NCBI RefSeq assembly: GCF_000024625.1
Contig: NC_013407.1
Location: forward strand, 682,001 to 746,000
DNA length: 64,000 bases
DNA from: Methanocaldococcus vulcanius M7
GTDB lineage: Archaea > AGJL01 > Methanococci > Methanococcales > Methanocaldococcaceae
Direction of reading: 5' to 3'
Part shown: piece by piece, positions 8,996 through 16,934 of the stretch
How the letters are laid out: the number at the start of each line of letters is the position of its first letter
Position numbering within the stretch: position 1 is the stretch's first letter
Notes under the pieces: generated by a model
The model's database searches: none
The model's input: only the letters and a program-made list of their open reading frames with translations
Told to the model about the DNA's origin: nothing
Program-made: the position numbers and the translations under genes

Positions 8996-9757
8996 TTATT
9001 TTCTTTTATCTTTACGATTTGTTGTCCCAAACATTCTGAAAAGTGCAAATAATACAACACTTACCACGATCATTGCAACAGATATGGGTTTAGAGGCATT
9101 CAATCCAAAACTCATGAATCTTTCATAGATTAAGATAGGAACAGTTTTTGGATAGTATGCAATGATCAACAGGGCTCCAACTTCGCTAATTCCTCTTGCA
9201 AAACTTAAAATAGTTCCAGAAATAATATTATTTCTTATTAACGGAATAGAAATTTCAAAGAATGTTCTTAGTTTAGAAGCTCCGAGAGTTCTCGAAACAT
9301 ATTCTATTTCTTCATCAACACTTAAAAAGCCATCTCTTATACTGTTGATCATAAAAGGAATGCCAACAAAAAGATAAACAACAACAATCCCCCAAAAGTT
9401 GTCAACTATATACTCTCCAATAAATTTTATAAAATCAACACCATAAATAAAAGATAGAATCATAATCCCAACAACACTGTGAGGAATAGCCATTGGTAAG
9501 TCCAAAACTGCTTCAATAAAATTTTTAAATGTAAATTCATGCCTTGCTAAGATATATCCAGTGGGAATTCCAAAGATTAACGCTATTGACGTAGCGACAA
9601 CCCCAGCCAGTAGTGTTGTCTTAAACGCTTCGATAACTTCTTTATCAAGTAGTTGAGATAGATCTCCTGGGTTTAAGATCATATAAACGATGGGCAAAAA
9701 TACGAAAGAGAAGATAAATATTAAAAAGATTGATAGAAATGTATCAAATTTGTCCAT
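8996..9757 (-). CDS. wtpB: Molybdate/tungstate-type ABC transporter permease
   Basis: A 253-residue inner-membrane permease with about six hydrophobic spans. The EAA loop that docks the ATPase is visible as YVSRTLGASKLRTFFEISIP near residues 150-170, followed by FARGISEVGALLIIAYYP, a stretch typical of ModB/WtpB permeases. Tungsten is needed for formylmethanofuran dehydrogenase and other methanogen oxidoreductases, which fits the organism. Start ATG at 9757 follows AAGGGGTAATT. No binding-protein or ATPase gene is adjacent, so partners must be elsewhere. Tungstate versus molybdate (or sulfate) cannot be settled from sequence. Confidence 0.75.
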   Translation of the reverse strand: MDKFDTFLSIFLIFIFSFVFLPIVYMILNPGDLSQLLDKEVIEAFKTTLLAGVVATSIALIFGIPTGYILARHEFTFKNFIEAVLDLPMAIPHSVVGIMILSFIYGVDFIKFIGEYIVDNFWGIVVVYLFVGIPFMINSIRDGFLSVDEEIEYVSRTLGASKLRTFFEISIPLIRNNIISGTILSFARGISEVGALLIIAYYPKTVPILIYERFMSFGLNASKPISVAMIVVSVVLFALFRMFGTTNRKDKRK

Positions 9758-9958
9758 AATTACCCCTTTAATCGTTAAAAGCTATCACATTTGACTCTCC
9801 ATTTAATTTTAATTTATTGTTAATTATTTTTGGTTAATCTTAAAATTATCATAAACTCAACATTCTAATGTATAATATTAATAAAAAGGATAATCAATAA
9901 GTTATATAAAATTTGCGTAATCAGAATCAATAAACAAGATTGATGTGGAGGAATTTGC

Positions 9959-10945
9959 ATGATAACAGTAGGAATAGATCATGGAACATCTGGAATAACA
10001 ACATGCATAAAAAATAACGGAAAAAAGATAATATTTAAACTAAAAAGAACAGAACTTAAAGAAAAATCTTATTTAGAAGAATTAAAGAAATATATTCCAC
10101 TAGAAAACATCGATCTAATCGCTTTAACATATTCCATGGGAGATGGTATAGATAAAATCTTACCAATAGAAAGAGTTAGAAACAGAGGAGTTTTAAGCGT
10201 AGAAGGAGCAGGGGAGAAAATTGGAGGAGGAACAAAAGTTTATGATGAGATCAAAGATTCAGGAATTCAGACAGTAGTTATACCAGGATTGCATAGAGGA
10301 ATTGAATGTTTAGATGAAAGATTTAGAGCGTTGTATTCCCATATTGCATCTCCGGAGAAGGTTTCAATTGCCTACTACGCTCATAAAAAATTTGGATTTA
10401 ATGATTTTGTCCTTTCAGATGTCTCTTCAAACACCGTAACACTGCTTATAAGAAATGGAATTATCGTTGGAGGTTTTGATGCATGTATTGGAGCAATTGG
10501 AATTTTACATGGGCCTATTGATTTAGAGATGATTAGAAAAATAGATGCTGGAGAAATAACAGCAAATGACGCATTTTCAAAGGCAGGGGCTGTTAAGATA
10601 GCAAAAATTTATGAAGGAGTGGAGGATACCAAAAAAACAATAATAGATAAATACAATACCAATAAAAACTGCAAATTAGCAATAGAAAGTTTAATATTAA
10701 GTGTTTCAATGGAAATAAATGGATTACTTCCTTTAATAACAAATAAAAATAAAAAGAATGTTGTTTTAGCAGGATCTATTGGAACCCTAAGATCTCCAAT
10801 AGATATTCCAAGAAGATTAAAAGAACTAATTAATGCAAGGATCTATTCTTTATATGGAGAAAGTGGGGCCATTGGTGGTGCAATAATTGCAGAAGATATA
10901 TTAAAAGGAAAAGACAGTATTTTAGGGATAAAAGTTGAATTTTAA
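9959..10945 (+). CDS. Methanogenesis marker protein 12 (UPF0285 family)
   Basis: A 328-residue protein of a family found almost only in methanogens. The N-terminus GIDHGTSGITT and the later GGIIAE-like GAIGGAIIAEDI are typical of the ASKHA (actin/sugar kinase/Hsp70) nucleotide-binding fold, in which DxGTxx binds ATP phosphate. Start ATG at 9959 lies behind GGAGG. The stop overlaps the ribosome binding region of mtxX 10 bases later, so the two are co-translated. The partner and context suggest a role in methanogenesis or assembly of its enzymes. The actual reaction is unknown. Confidence 0.85.
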   Translation: MITVGIDHGTSGITTCIKNNGKKIIFKLKRTELKEKSYLEELKKYIPLENIDLIALTYSMGDGIDKILPIERVRNRGVLSVEGAGEKIGGGTKVYDEIKDSGIQTVVIPGLHRGIECLDERFRALYSHIASPEKVSIAYYAHKKFGFNDFVLSDVSSNTVTLLIRNGIIVGGFDACIGAIGILHGPIDLEMIRKIDAGEITANDAFSKAGAVKIAKIYEGVEDTKKTIIDKYNTNKNCKLAIESLILSVSMEINGLLPLITNKNKKNVVLAGSIGTLRSPIDIPRRLKELINARIYSLYGESGAIGGAIIAEDILKGKDSILGIKVEF

Positions 10946-10955
10946 GGGGTTAAAA

Positions 10956-11711
10956 ATGTATGCTATTGGATTAGGAGAGAATAAGGATGAAATTTTAAAA
11001 GCAGTGGAAAAGTTAGAAGAAGAGGGGATAGATATAGAGTTAATTAGAGATCCTAAACGTTTAGTGGATAAGTTAATTCGTGGAGAGATAGAAGGTGCAG
11101 TGAGGGGATCTCTTCCTTCATCAAAGGTTATTCCATATTTAAAATCAAAAATCGGGAAATTTTATCGGACTTCAATATTAAAAAATCCATTTACAGGAGA
11201 TATATTTTTACTCTCTCCTGTAGGGATTGATGACATCTCAGAAGAAGAGGAAGAAAGAGTAAAAGATAAAATAAAAATAATAAACCTTGCATCAAATTTT
11301 TTGCGATCTGTTGGAATCGAGCCAAAAGTTGCTCTTCTTTCTGGTGGGAGATTAGGAGATTTAGGGAGAAGTAAAACAGTAGATCGGACTATATTGGAAG
11401 CAGAATTGGTATTAAACCATATTAAGAAAAAAAATAAGAACTTAGAGATAGATCATAGGGGAATATTAATAGAAGAGTATTTAAAAGAAGGATATAATAT
11501 AATAATCCCTATGGATGGAATAAGTGGAAATTTAATATTCAGATGCTTAGCCCTTGTTTGTAGAGTTTCAGGATGTGGAGCAATAATTCTCTCAGAAAAA
11601 AATGTAAAATTTATTGATACAAGTAGAAATGCAGATTGGAGACGATACTACAATGCTATTAAATTTCTTCACGATCTTAATGTTAAGAATGGAAAATTAA
11701 CAAAATATTAG
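10956..11711 (+). CDS. mtxX: MtxX, methanogenesis marker protein 4
   Basis: A 251-residue protein resembling phosphate acetyl/butyryltransferases and annotated in methanogens as putative methyltransferase subunit X. Motifs include LIRGEIEGAVRGSLPSSK, an SVGIEPKVALLSGGRLGDLG stretch (compare PKVALLS in phosphotransacetylases), and DGISGNLIFRCLALV near the C-terminus. I start it at ATG 10956, which has GGGGTTAAAA upstream; an in-frame start at 10935 would overlap the previous gene. It forms a two-gene unit with marker protein 12. A 390-base gap follows. The biochemical activity is unproven. Confidence 0.82.
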   Translation: MYAIGLGENKDEILKAVEKLEEEGIDIELIRDPKRLVDKLIRGEIEGAVRGSLPSSKVIPYLKSKIGKFYRTSILKNPFTGDIFLLSPVGIDDISEEEEERVKDKIKIINLASNFLRSVGIEPKVALLSGGRLGDLGRSKTVDRTILEAELVLNHIKKKNKNLEIDHRGILIEEYLKEGYNIIIPMDGISGNLIFRCLALVCRVSGCGAIILSEKNVKFIDTSRNADWRRYYNAIKFLHDLNVKNGKLTKY

Positions 11712-12103
11712 TTAGTATTATCAAAAAATCAAATAACTATAATTGAATGAACGTCGAACACCCAATATAAATGAATACTACCAACATTGATTAATCACCT
11801 TGCTTGAATATACAAAATAAATGTAAAATAAGTATGTTATGTTAAATCAGATGACGGATAACAAAAATATTAAAAACGTAAAATAATTAAATATTAAATA
11901 AAAATAAAGATAATTAATAGATTATAATATAGCATAACATTAAAACAAACCAGATAACTACTAACAAAAGAAAGAATATCAACTCCCTTTTAATCTTTTA
12001 ATCTATATTAGATATTTAAACTTAATAACTTTAAAATAAAATAACCTAAATTTTCACGATGATTTTCCTATTTTAGAATGGCAAACTACAAAAGGTGAGG
12101 ATT
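11712..12103. other. Intergenic between mtxX and uppS
   Basis: A 390-base AT-rich gap with frequent stops in all frames and no GC-rich structured RNA. It separates the marker 12/mtxX unit from uppS. I see nothing further in it. Confidence 0.4.
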
Positions 12104-12934
12104 TTGGGAAGTATAAACACGTTAAAAAGCATTGGGAAAAGAATAATGCTCGATTTTTATAAAATTTTGGATAAATCAAGAGTATTGAAAATATATGAAA
12201 ATATCTTAGAAGAATCAATAGACAAAAACAATCTTCCGAAACATATTGCAATAATAATGGATGGAAATAGGAGAACAGCTGAGATATATGGAAAGGATAA
12301 GTATTATGGGCACTATTTAGGAGCTGAGAAAGTTAGAGAAGTTCTTAGATGGTCGAGAGACCTTGGGATAAAAGTAGTTACCCTCTACGCATTTTCAACT
12401 GAAAATTTTAAAAGATCTGAAGAGGAAGTCAATAAATTAATGGAATTATTCGAAAAGAAATTTTATGAGATTGCTGATGACGAAGAAACACACAAATATG
12501 AAGTTAGGGTTAGAGCCATTGGAAGAATCAACCTATTACCGAAAAACGTCCAAAAAGCTATAAAATATGCTGAAAAAAAGACGGAAAATTACAATAAATT
12601 CTTTGTAAATATAGCAATTGCATACGGAGGTCAGCAGGAGATTATTGATGCAATTAAAAAAATAGCTGAAAAGGTTAAAAGAGGGGAGATCGAGCCAGAA
12701 GACATTAACAAAAAATTGATTGATGAACATTTATATACTGCGAATTTACCGTTTCCAAATCCGGATCTTATTATAAGAACCTCAGGGGAGGAACGAATAA
12801 GCAATTTTTTAATTTGGCAGAGTTCTTATTCAGAATTATACTTCTGTGATACTTACTGGCCTCTATTTAGAAAAATTGATTTTTTAAGGGCAGTTAGGGA
12901 CTATCAACGAAGGCAGAGGAGGTTCGGAAAATGA
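12104..12934 (+). CDS. uppS: Undecaprenyl/polyprenyl diphosphate synthase (cis-prenyltransferase)
   Basis: This enzyme condenses isopentenyl diphosphate in cis to make the long polyprenyl carrier lipid used for protein glycosylation and cell-envelope sugars. The family signature HIAIIMDGNRR (catalytic Asp) is followed by GHYLGAEKVREVLRW and LYAFSTENFKR. The C-terminal NPDLIIRTSGEERISNFLIW and SELYF motifs are also intact. I prefer TTG at 12104 because GGTGAGG lies just before it; a GTG at 12095 would fall inside that ribosome binding site. The gene ends with ATGA, overlapping the start of the following lipoprotein gene by four bases. Confidence 0.9.
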   Translation: MGSINTLKSIGKRIMLDFYKILDKSRVLKIYENILEESIDKNNLPKHIAIIMDGNRRTAEIYGKDKYYGHYLGAEKVREVLRWSRDLGIKVVTLYAFSTENFKRSEEEVNKLMELFEKKFYEIADDEETHKYEVRVRAIGRINLLPKNVQKAIKYAEKKTENYNKFFVNIAIAYGGQQEIIDAIKKIAEKVKRGEIEPEDINKKLIDEHLYTANLPFPNPDLIIRTSGEERISNFLIWQSSYSELYFCDTYWPLFRKIDFLRAVRDYQRRQRRFGK

Positions 12935-13488
12935 AACATGAGGTTGATAAAATCAACGTGAACGATATAACAAACCCAAATAAAAAAATCAAAGTTAATA
13001 TTAATTTATATATTATAATATGCCTTTTAATAATAGCATCTCTTTTAATATGTGGATGCACAGAAACAAAAACAAATAATATGGAGATAAATACAATGAA
13101 CACCATTAACATTGATAAAGTTAATAAAACAAACATAACAGATTTAAATTTAAATCATACTAACATAAACATAGAAACAAAAACTCTTCAAACTGAGGAA
13201 AAAAATCTAAGTTATGAAATTCTTGCATATGGATCTTTTGGAAGTAAAGAAAGGGATAACTACTTCTATTATCTTGACAATAAAACAGTAATCGTTATAA
13301 ATCTTGGAGAAATGCCCACATCTGGATATGTTATAAAAATCCTAAATATAACAAAAAAAGGGAATAACCTTACAGTGTTTTATACGATAATTCCTCCAAA
13401 AAACGCTACTGCAATGGTTATAACCTACCCTTACATAAAACTCTATGTAAATGGAACATTTGATAATGTAATCTTCAAAGAAAAATAA
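12931..13488 (+). CDS. Lipoprotein with PrcB-like C-terminal domain
   Basis: A 185-residue secreted protein. Residues 1-24 are polar and basic, followed by a strongly hydrophobic segment and a lipobox LLICGC, so lipid attachment at Cys43 is likely. A low-complexity Asn/Thr/Ile/Met linker follows, with several N-glycosylation sequons (for example NIT, NLT, NAT, NGT). The C-terminal 90 residues (VIVINLGEMPTSGY to YIKLYV) resemble the PrcB_C domain, a small beta fold first named in protease-associated proteins. The start overlaps uppS by ATGA, implying translational coupling. Function is unknown. Confidence 0.65.
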   Translation: MKHEVDKINVNDITNPNKKIKVNINLYIIICLLIIASLLICGCTETKTNNMEINTMNTINIDKVNKTNITDLNLNHTNINIETKTLQTEEKNLSYEILAYGSFGSKERDNYFYYLDNKTVIVINLGEMPTSGYVIKILNITKKGNNLTVFYTIIPPKNATAMVITYPYIKLYVNGTFDNVIFKEK

Positions 13489-13778
13489 AAATAAAAATAA
13501 AAGAAAAGAGAAAGAGGAGAAGATCTGCTCATATCTGTTTTTAATATTTTAAGTTTTTATTTTTTTAATTTTTAGAGTTATTTTTGTATAGAAAAATTTG
13601 CATATAGTGTTGTTATATTTAATATTTATATTGTATTATATTTAATGCCATATTAATTTTAATTTTCAGATTTAGTATTATCATTCAGATATTTTTTAAC
13701 AACCATTGGGTAAAAAAGATTTAATAGTTCGCCAACTATTTTTATTTTGAAGTTAATACATTAAAAGGAGATGGTATT

Positions 13779-14582
13779 TTGAGGGCGGAAATTATTTTTT
13801 TAGGATGTGGTGGTGGACGATGGGCAACTATAACACAAAAAAAAGCGACAGGAGGATTTAGAATACATACAGATGAGTTAAGATTACACGTAGATCCCGG
13901 TCCGGGTGCGATAGTTCGATTAAATGAGTTAAAAATCTCCCCTTGGAGAACCAATGCGTTATTTATATCCCACTGCCATCCTGACCACTACACCGATGGA
14001 GAAGTTATAGTGGAAGCAATAACACAAGGAATGACAAAGAAAAGAGGAATATTTTTAGGAAGTTTATCAGTTGTTGAGGGTTTTGGAGATTATGAACACG
14101 TAATTTCGAAATATCATCAGTCAAAGCTTGAAGAAGTTAAAATACTTTATCCTAAAGATGAGGTAGAGTTATATGATACTAAAATAAGAGCAACACATAC
14201 AAAGCACGGCGATCCCTTTGGAATCGGATTTCGGCTTTACACACGGTATGGGGATATAGGATACACATCCGATACTGAGTTTATTTCAGAACTGATCGAA
14301 GATTTTGATGGAGTAAGGATCTTAATTGCAAACATAGTAAGAAAAAAGAATGAAAGAATAAAAGGGCATCTATGCTCTAACGATGCCATAGATCTAATAA
14401 ATTCAATGAATAAAAAACCTGAACTACTGATAATGACACATATGGGAATAAAAATGACAAATCCTCAATTAGAAGCAGAGTATATCTCCCAAAATACTGG
14501 TGTAGATGTGATACCTGCACGACTTGGTTTAAAAATCGAGTTATTGAACGGAAAGTATCGATACCAACTATTAAAACAGTAA
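13779..14582 (+). CDS. Metallo-beta-lactamase-fold hydrolase
   Basis: A 267-residue cytosolic MBL-fold protein with TTG start at 13779, preceded by AAAAGGAGATGG; the ATG at 13771 is out of frame and stops at once. The metal site SHCHPDHYTD occupies residues 64-73 (His65, His67, Asp69, His70). Further metal ligands are likely in ATHTKHGDP (near 150), YTSDTEF, and the C-terminal MTHMGI. The overall plan resembles RNase Z-like and phosphodiesterase-like members, but no beta-CASP domain is present. Substrate is unknown. It is isolated between a 290-base gap and a convergent flippase gene. Confidence 0.75.
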   Translation: MRAEIIFLGCGGGRWATITQKKATGGFRIHTDELRLHVDPGPGAIVRLNELKISPWRTNALFISHCHPDHYTDGEVIVEAITQGMTKKRGIFLGSLSVVEGFGDYEHVISKYHQSKLEEVKILYPKDEVELYDTKIRATHTKHGDPFGIGFRLYTRYGDIGYTSDTEFISELIEDFDGVRILIANIVRKKNERIKGHLCSNDAIDLINSMNKKPELLIMTHMGIKMTNPQLEAEYISQNTGVDVIPARLGLKIELLNGKYRYQLLKQ

Positions 14583-14602
14583 TAATAGGAGGTAGAAATT
14601 AC

Positions 14603-15844
14603 CTAATAATTATAATTAGATTTTATCTTTATAATTGCAAAGATCCCAATTAAAAATATTGTTATCGAAGTTATCAATGTAGCAATAGCTCCCCCAACTA
14701 TTCCATACAACTTTACTAAAAATAGGTTTAAGATAACGTTCAAAACTAAACCAAATGCCATTATATAAAAAGACGTTTTTGCATATCCCAACCCTTGAAG
14801 AGCAGAAGATATCAAAGTATAATAGCTCATAAACAATGATGATATGGATAAAATCCTTAAACATAAAATTCCTTCTGGATTTACAACTTTAAATAAAATA
14901 TTTAGGGGTATTTCTGGAAAAAATAAACATATGATAACAAAAATTGATGAAAATAAGGTATTTTGTATAATGCCCTCTTTTAACAATCCTAAATCCTTAG
15001 TTTTCGATATTCTTGGAAGAAGAGGAATGCTAACTGACGAAGCAAATAAAAACACTCCCCTCGATATTAAAGAAGAGTAACCATAAATTCCACTCCAAAA
15101 GCCACCCATTAAAGACATTATAATGATGTTATCAATATCTCCAAAGAGACGATAAGAAGAGGATGTTAATGCAATGGGAACTGAATATTTAAAAATATCT
15201 AAGTTGAATTTTGAAAACAGAGTTGAGGGATTGATTTTAAACAAGTATAAAACGTTTGAGATATTTAATGATCGACAGATCAGATACAAGCCAAAAACTC
15301 CACCAATTAAATAAGCCAAAGACACGGAGATCAAAGCTCCAAAAACACCAAGATATAATGTTAGAACAAATACAAATACAACTTTTATTGTATACTCCAC
15401 AATCCATGTGAGAGATAAATATTCTATCCTCAATAAACCTTGCAAAATTCCTCTCGAAAACGCTATTAACGTTGAGGAAATAATACACAATCCCACAGCA
15501 AAGTAAAGAATATTGGGAAGAGTTAGATAATACCCTCCTAAAATATACTTGATATATGGGCTTATGAAAAATCCTACGATAGATAAGATTAGCATTAGGT
15601 AAAATATTGATGAATATTTTCTTATATTTGGATGTTTTTCTTCCGCTAAAAACTTTGCAATTGCGGGAGGAACCCCTGAAGAGAAGAATATGGTTAACGT
15701 ATCAGCGATAGGAAGAATACCTTTTAATATCCCAAACTCTTCGGTTCCCAATAAAAAAGCAGTTATGAAATAAAATAAATAAGCCATCCCCTTAGAGTAA
15801 ATATTTGCCATCAGAATATAAAAACTATCCTTCTTTAGAGACAT
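14603..15844 (-). CDS. Oligosaccharide flippase (MATE/Wzx-type membrane protein)
   Basis: A 413-residue polytopic membrane protein with about twelve hydrophobic spans and few charged residues. The N-terminus KKDSFYILMANIYSKGMAY and the SGVPPAIAKFLAEE segment fit the polysaccharide-synthesis/Wzx branch of the MOP superfamily, which moves lipid-linked sugars across the membrane. This would pair functionally with UppS, which makes the polyprenyl carrier and is encoded 1.7 kb away on the other strand. ATG at 15844 follows AAAGGGGTTAAT. No glycosyltransferase genes are adjacent, so the specific sugar is unknown. Confidence 0.75.
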   Translation of the reverse strand: MSLKKDSFYILMANIYSKGMAYLFYFITAFLLGTEEFGILKGILPIADTLTIFFSSGVPPAIAKFLAEEKHPNIRKYSSIFYLMLILSIVGFFISPYIKYILGGYYLTLPNILYFAVGLCIISSTLIAFSRGILQGLLRIEYLSLTWIVEYTIKVVFVFVLTLYLGVFGALISVSLAYLIGGVFGLYLICRSLNISNVLYLFKINPSTLFSKFNLDIFKYSVPIALTSSSYRLFGDIDNIIIMSLMGGFWSGIYGYSSLISRGVFLFASSVSIPLLPRISKTKDLGLLKEGIIQNTLFSSIFVIICLFFPEIPLNILFKVVNPEGILCLRILSISSLFMSYYTLISSALQGLGYAKTSFYIMAFGLVLNVILNLFLVKLYGIVGGAIATLITSITIFLIGIFAIIKIKSNYNY

Positions 15845-15869
15845 ATTAACCCCTTTAACTCATTCAACT

Positions 15870-16628
15870 TTAACAACTCAACGTTTTTATAAAATTAACC
15901 AATTCCTCCACATCTTTAAAACAGATCGGATACTCAATCACCGGTCTCTCAATCACAATAACACGTGCTCCAACTTCCAACGCTCCAAAAACCTTTTCCT
16001 TAAAGCCCCCACTCTCTCCGCTGTCTTTTGTTATAACTACATCACATTTATAATCCCTTATTAAATATTTATTTAATTCCTTAGAAAACGTTCCATACAT
16101 TGCAACAATATGTTTTTGAGGTAAGATCTTTAATGCTTCACTTACAGATATTGGAAGAACTCTCGCTACAACCTTATCCTTTCCAACAATATCAACAACC
16201 GTCTTTAAATTCTTAATCCCTGCCATATGAAAAACTCTACCTGCGTTTTTAGCCAATTTTGCAGCTTCTTCAAAATCTTTAACATAGATAACATTTGGAT
16301 GATCTATCCTTTCCTCTCTTCGTTCAAATCTAACATATTTTATTCTGAGTTCTTTACAAACTTCAATAGCATTTTTACTTGCATTTATTGCAAAAGGATG
16401 AGTTGCATCAACCAAAACATCTATATTATATTTTTTTAAAACCTCCCTTAATTCCTCCTTATCTAAGGGCTTTGTTATAATTTCATTGGCAAAATTCTCA
16501 GCTAACTTACCCCCATAATCAGTAGTAGAGGTATAAACAATAAATAGATCACACAACTCCTCTAATCTTTTAATATTTTTTCCAATCTCAACACTATCCT
16601 TAGTTCCGCCCATTAAAAGTATGTTCAT
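15870..16628 (-). CDS. cbiJ: Cobalt-precorrin-6A reductase
   Basis: A 252-residue NAD(P)H-dependent reductase of the corrin ring in anaerobic cobamide synthesis. It starts ILLMGGTKDS, has the family block DVLVDATHPFAINAS (near residues 70-85), VFHMAGIKNL and ITKDSGESGGFKEKVFGA near the C-terminus. Methanogens need cobamides for the corrinoid methyltransferase Mtr. Start ATG at 16628 follows GGTGAAGTT. It is downstream of rfcS on the same strand but separated by 306 bases that contain a palindromic element, so co-transcription is doubtful. Confidence 0.88.
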   Translation of the reverse strand: MNILLMGGTKDSVEIGKNIKRLEELCDLFIVYTSTTDYGGKLAENFANEIITKPLDKEELREVLKKYNIDVLVDATHPFAINASKNAIEVCKELRIKYVRFERREERIDHPNVIYVKDFEEAAKLAKNAGRVFHMAGIKNLKTVVDIVGKDKVVARVLPISVSEALKILPQKHIVAMYGTFSKELNKYLIRDYKCDVVITKDSGESGGFKEKVFGALEVGARVIVIERPVIEYPICFKDVEELVNFIKTLSC

Positions 16629-16807
16629 AACTTCACCATTAAAATGTTTTTCTTATTCCTCAATGTTTAAACTCTTATAACAATAAATAATTCCAAAACA
16701 CATATTAATTTAAAAGATTTTTATATACTTCTTTTTTACTTATATCAAAATGGAAAATAAAAAAAAAGAAAAAAGTAAAGTTGTCAAATTTAAATAAATT
16801 TAAAAAT

Positions 16808-16864
16808 CTATTTTCCCATTAGAGCCATCTTAGCCAATAAAGCACTTAACTGAATTCTTTCATT
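16808..16864 (-). pseudogene. Displaced second copy of the rfcS 3' end
   Basis: Read on the minus strand, these 57 bases encode NERIQLSALLAKMALMGK and a TAG stop, identical in protein sequence to the last 18 residues of the intact rfcS (16935-16991). The two copies differ at 11 nucleotide positions, all synonymous, including TAG for TAA. There is no start codon or upstream frame; the sequence directly upstream is palindromic element A. It is either the former end of rfcS, pushed away by the element, or a copy carried in by it. Confidence 0.88.
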
Positions 16865-16934
16865 CCATAGGGCTCCGCCCTATTGGTATACCCGGGGATG
16901 CATTGCCTCGCTACGCTCGACAATACCTCTTAAA
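16865..16934 (-). repeat. Palindromic GC-rich element A at the rfcS 3' end
   Basis: A 70-base GC-rich element directly after the rfcS stop codon. On the minus strand it begins TTTAAGAGG, forms a hairpin with arms ATTGTCGAGC and GCGAGGCAAT, continues GCATCCCCGGGTATACC and ends with a second hairpin AATAGGGCGGAGCCCTATGG. Its first bases and last 30 bases are nearly the same as those of element B beside cfbD. No transposase or integrase is nearby. The duplicated rfcS tail starts immediately at its far end, as if the element inserted with, or carried, a 57-base copy of the gene end. Confidence 0.8.

Larger units (their letters stand above)
16629..16934. other. Gap downstream of rfcS containing a displaced gene tail and a palindromic element
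   Basis: This stretch holds an AT-rich cbiJ upstream region (16629-16807), a second copy of the rfcS 3' end (16808-16864), and GC-rich palindromic element A (16865-16934). Each is listed separately. The composition jump against the surrounding 30% G+C sequence is obvious by eye. Confidence 0.7.

Noticed and set aside
8842-9039. 65-codon plus-strand frame before wtpB
   Set aside because: No ribosome binding site, composition of random AT-rich sequence, and it overlaps wtpB antisense.
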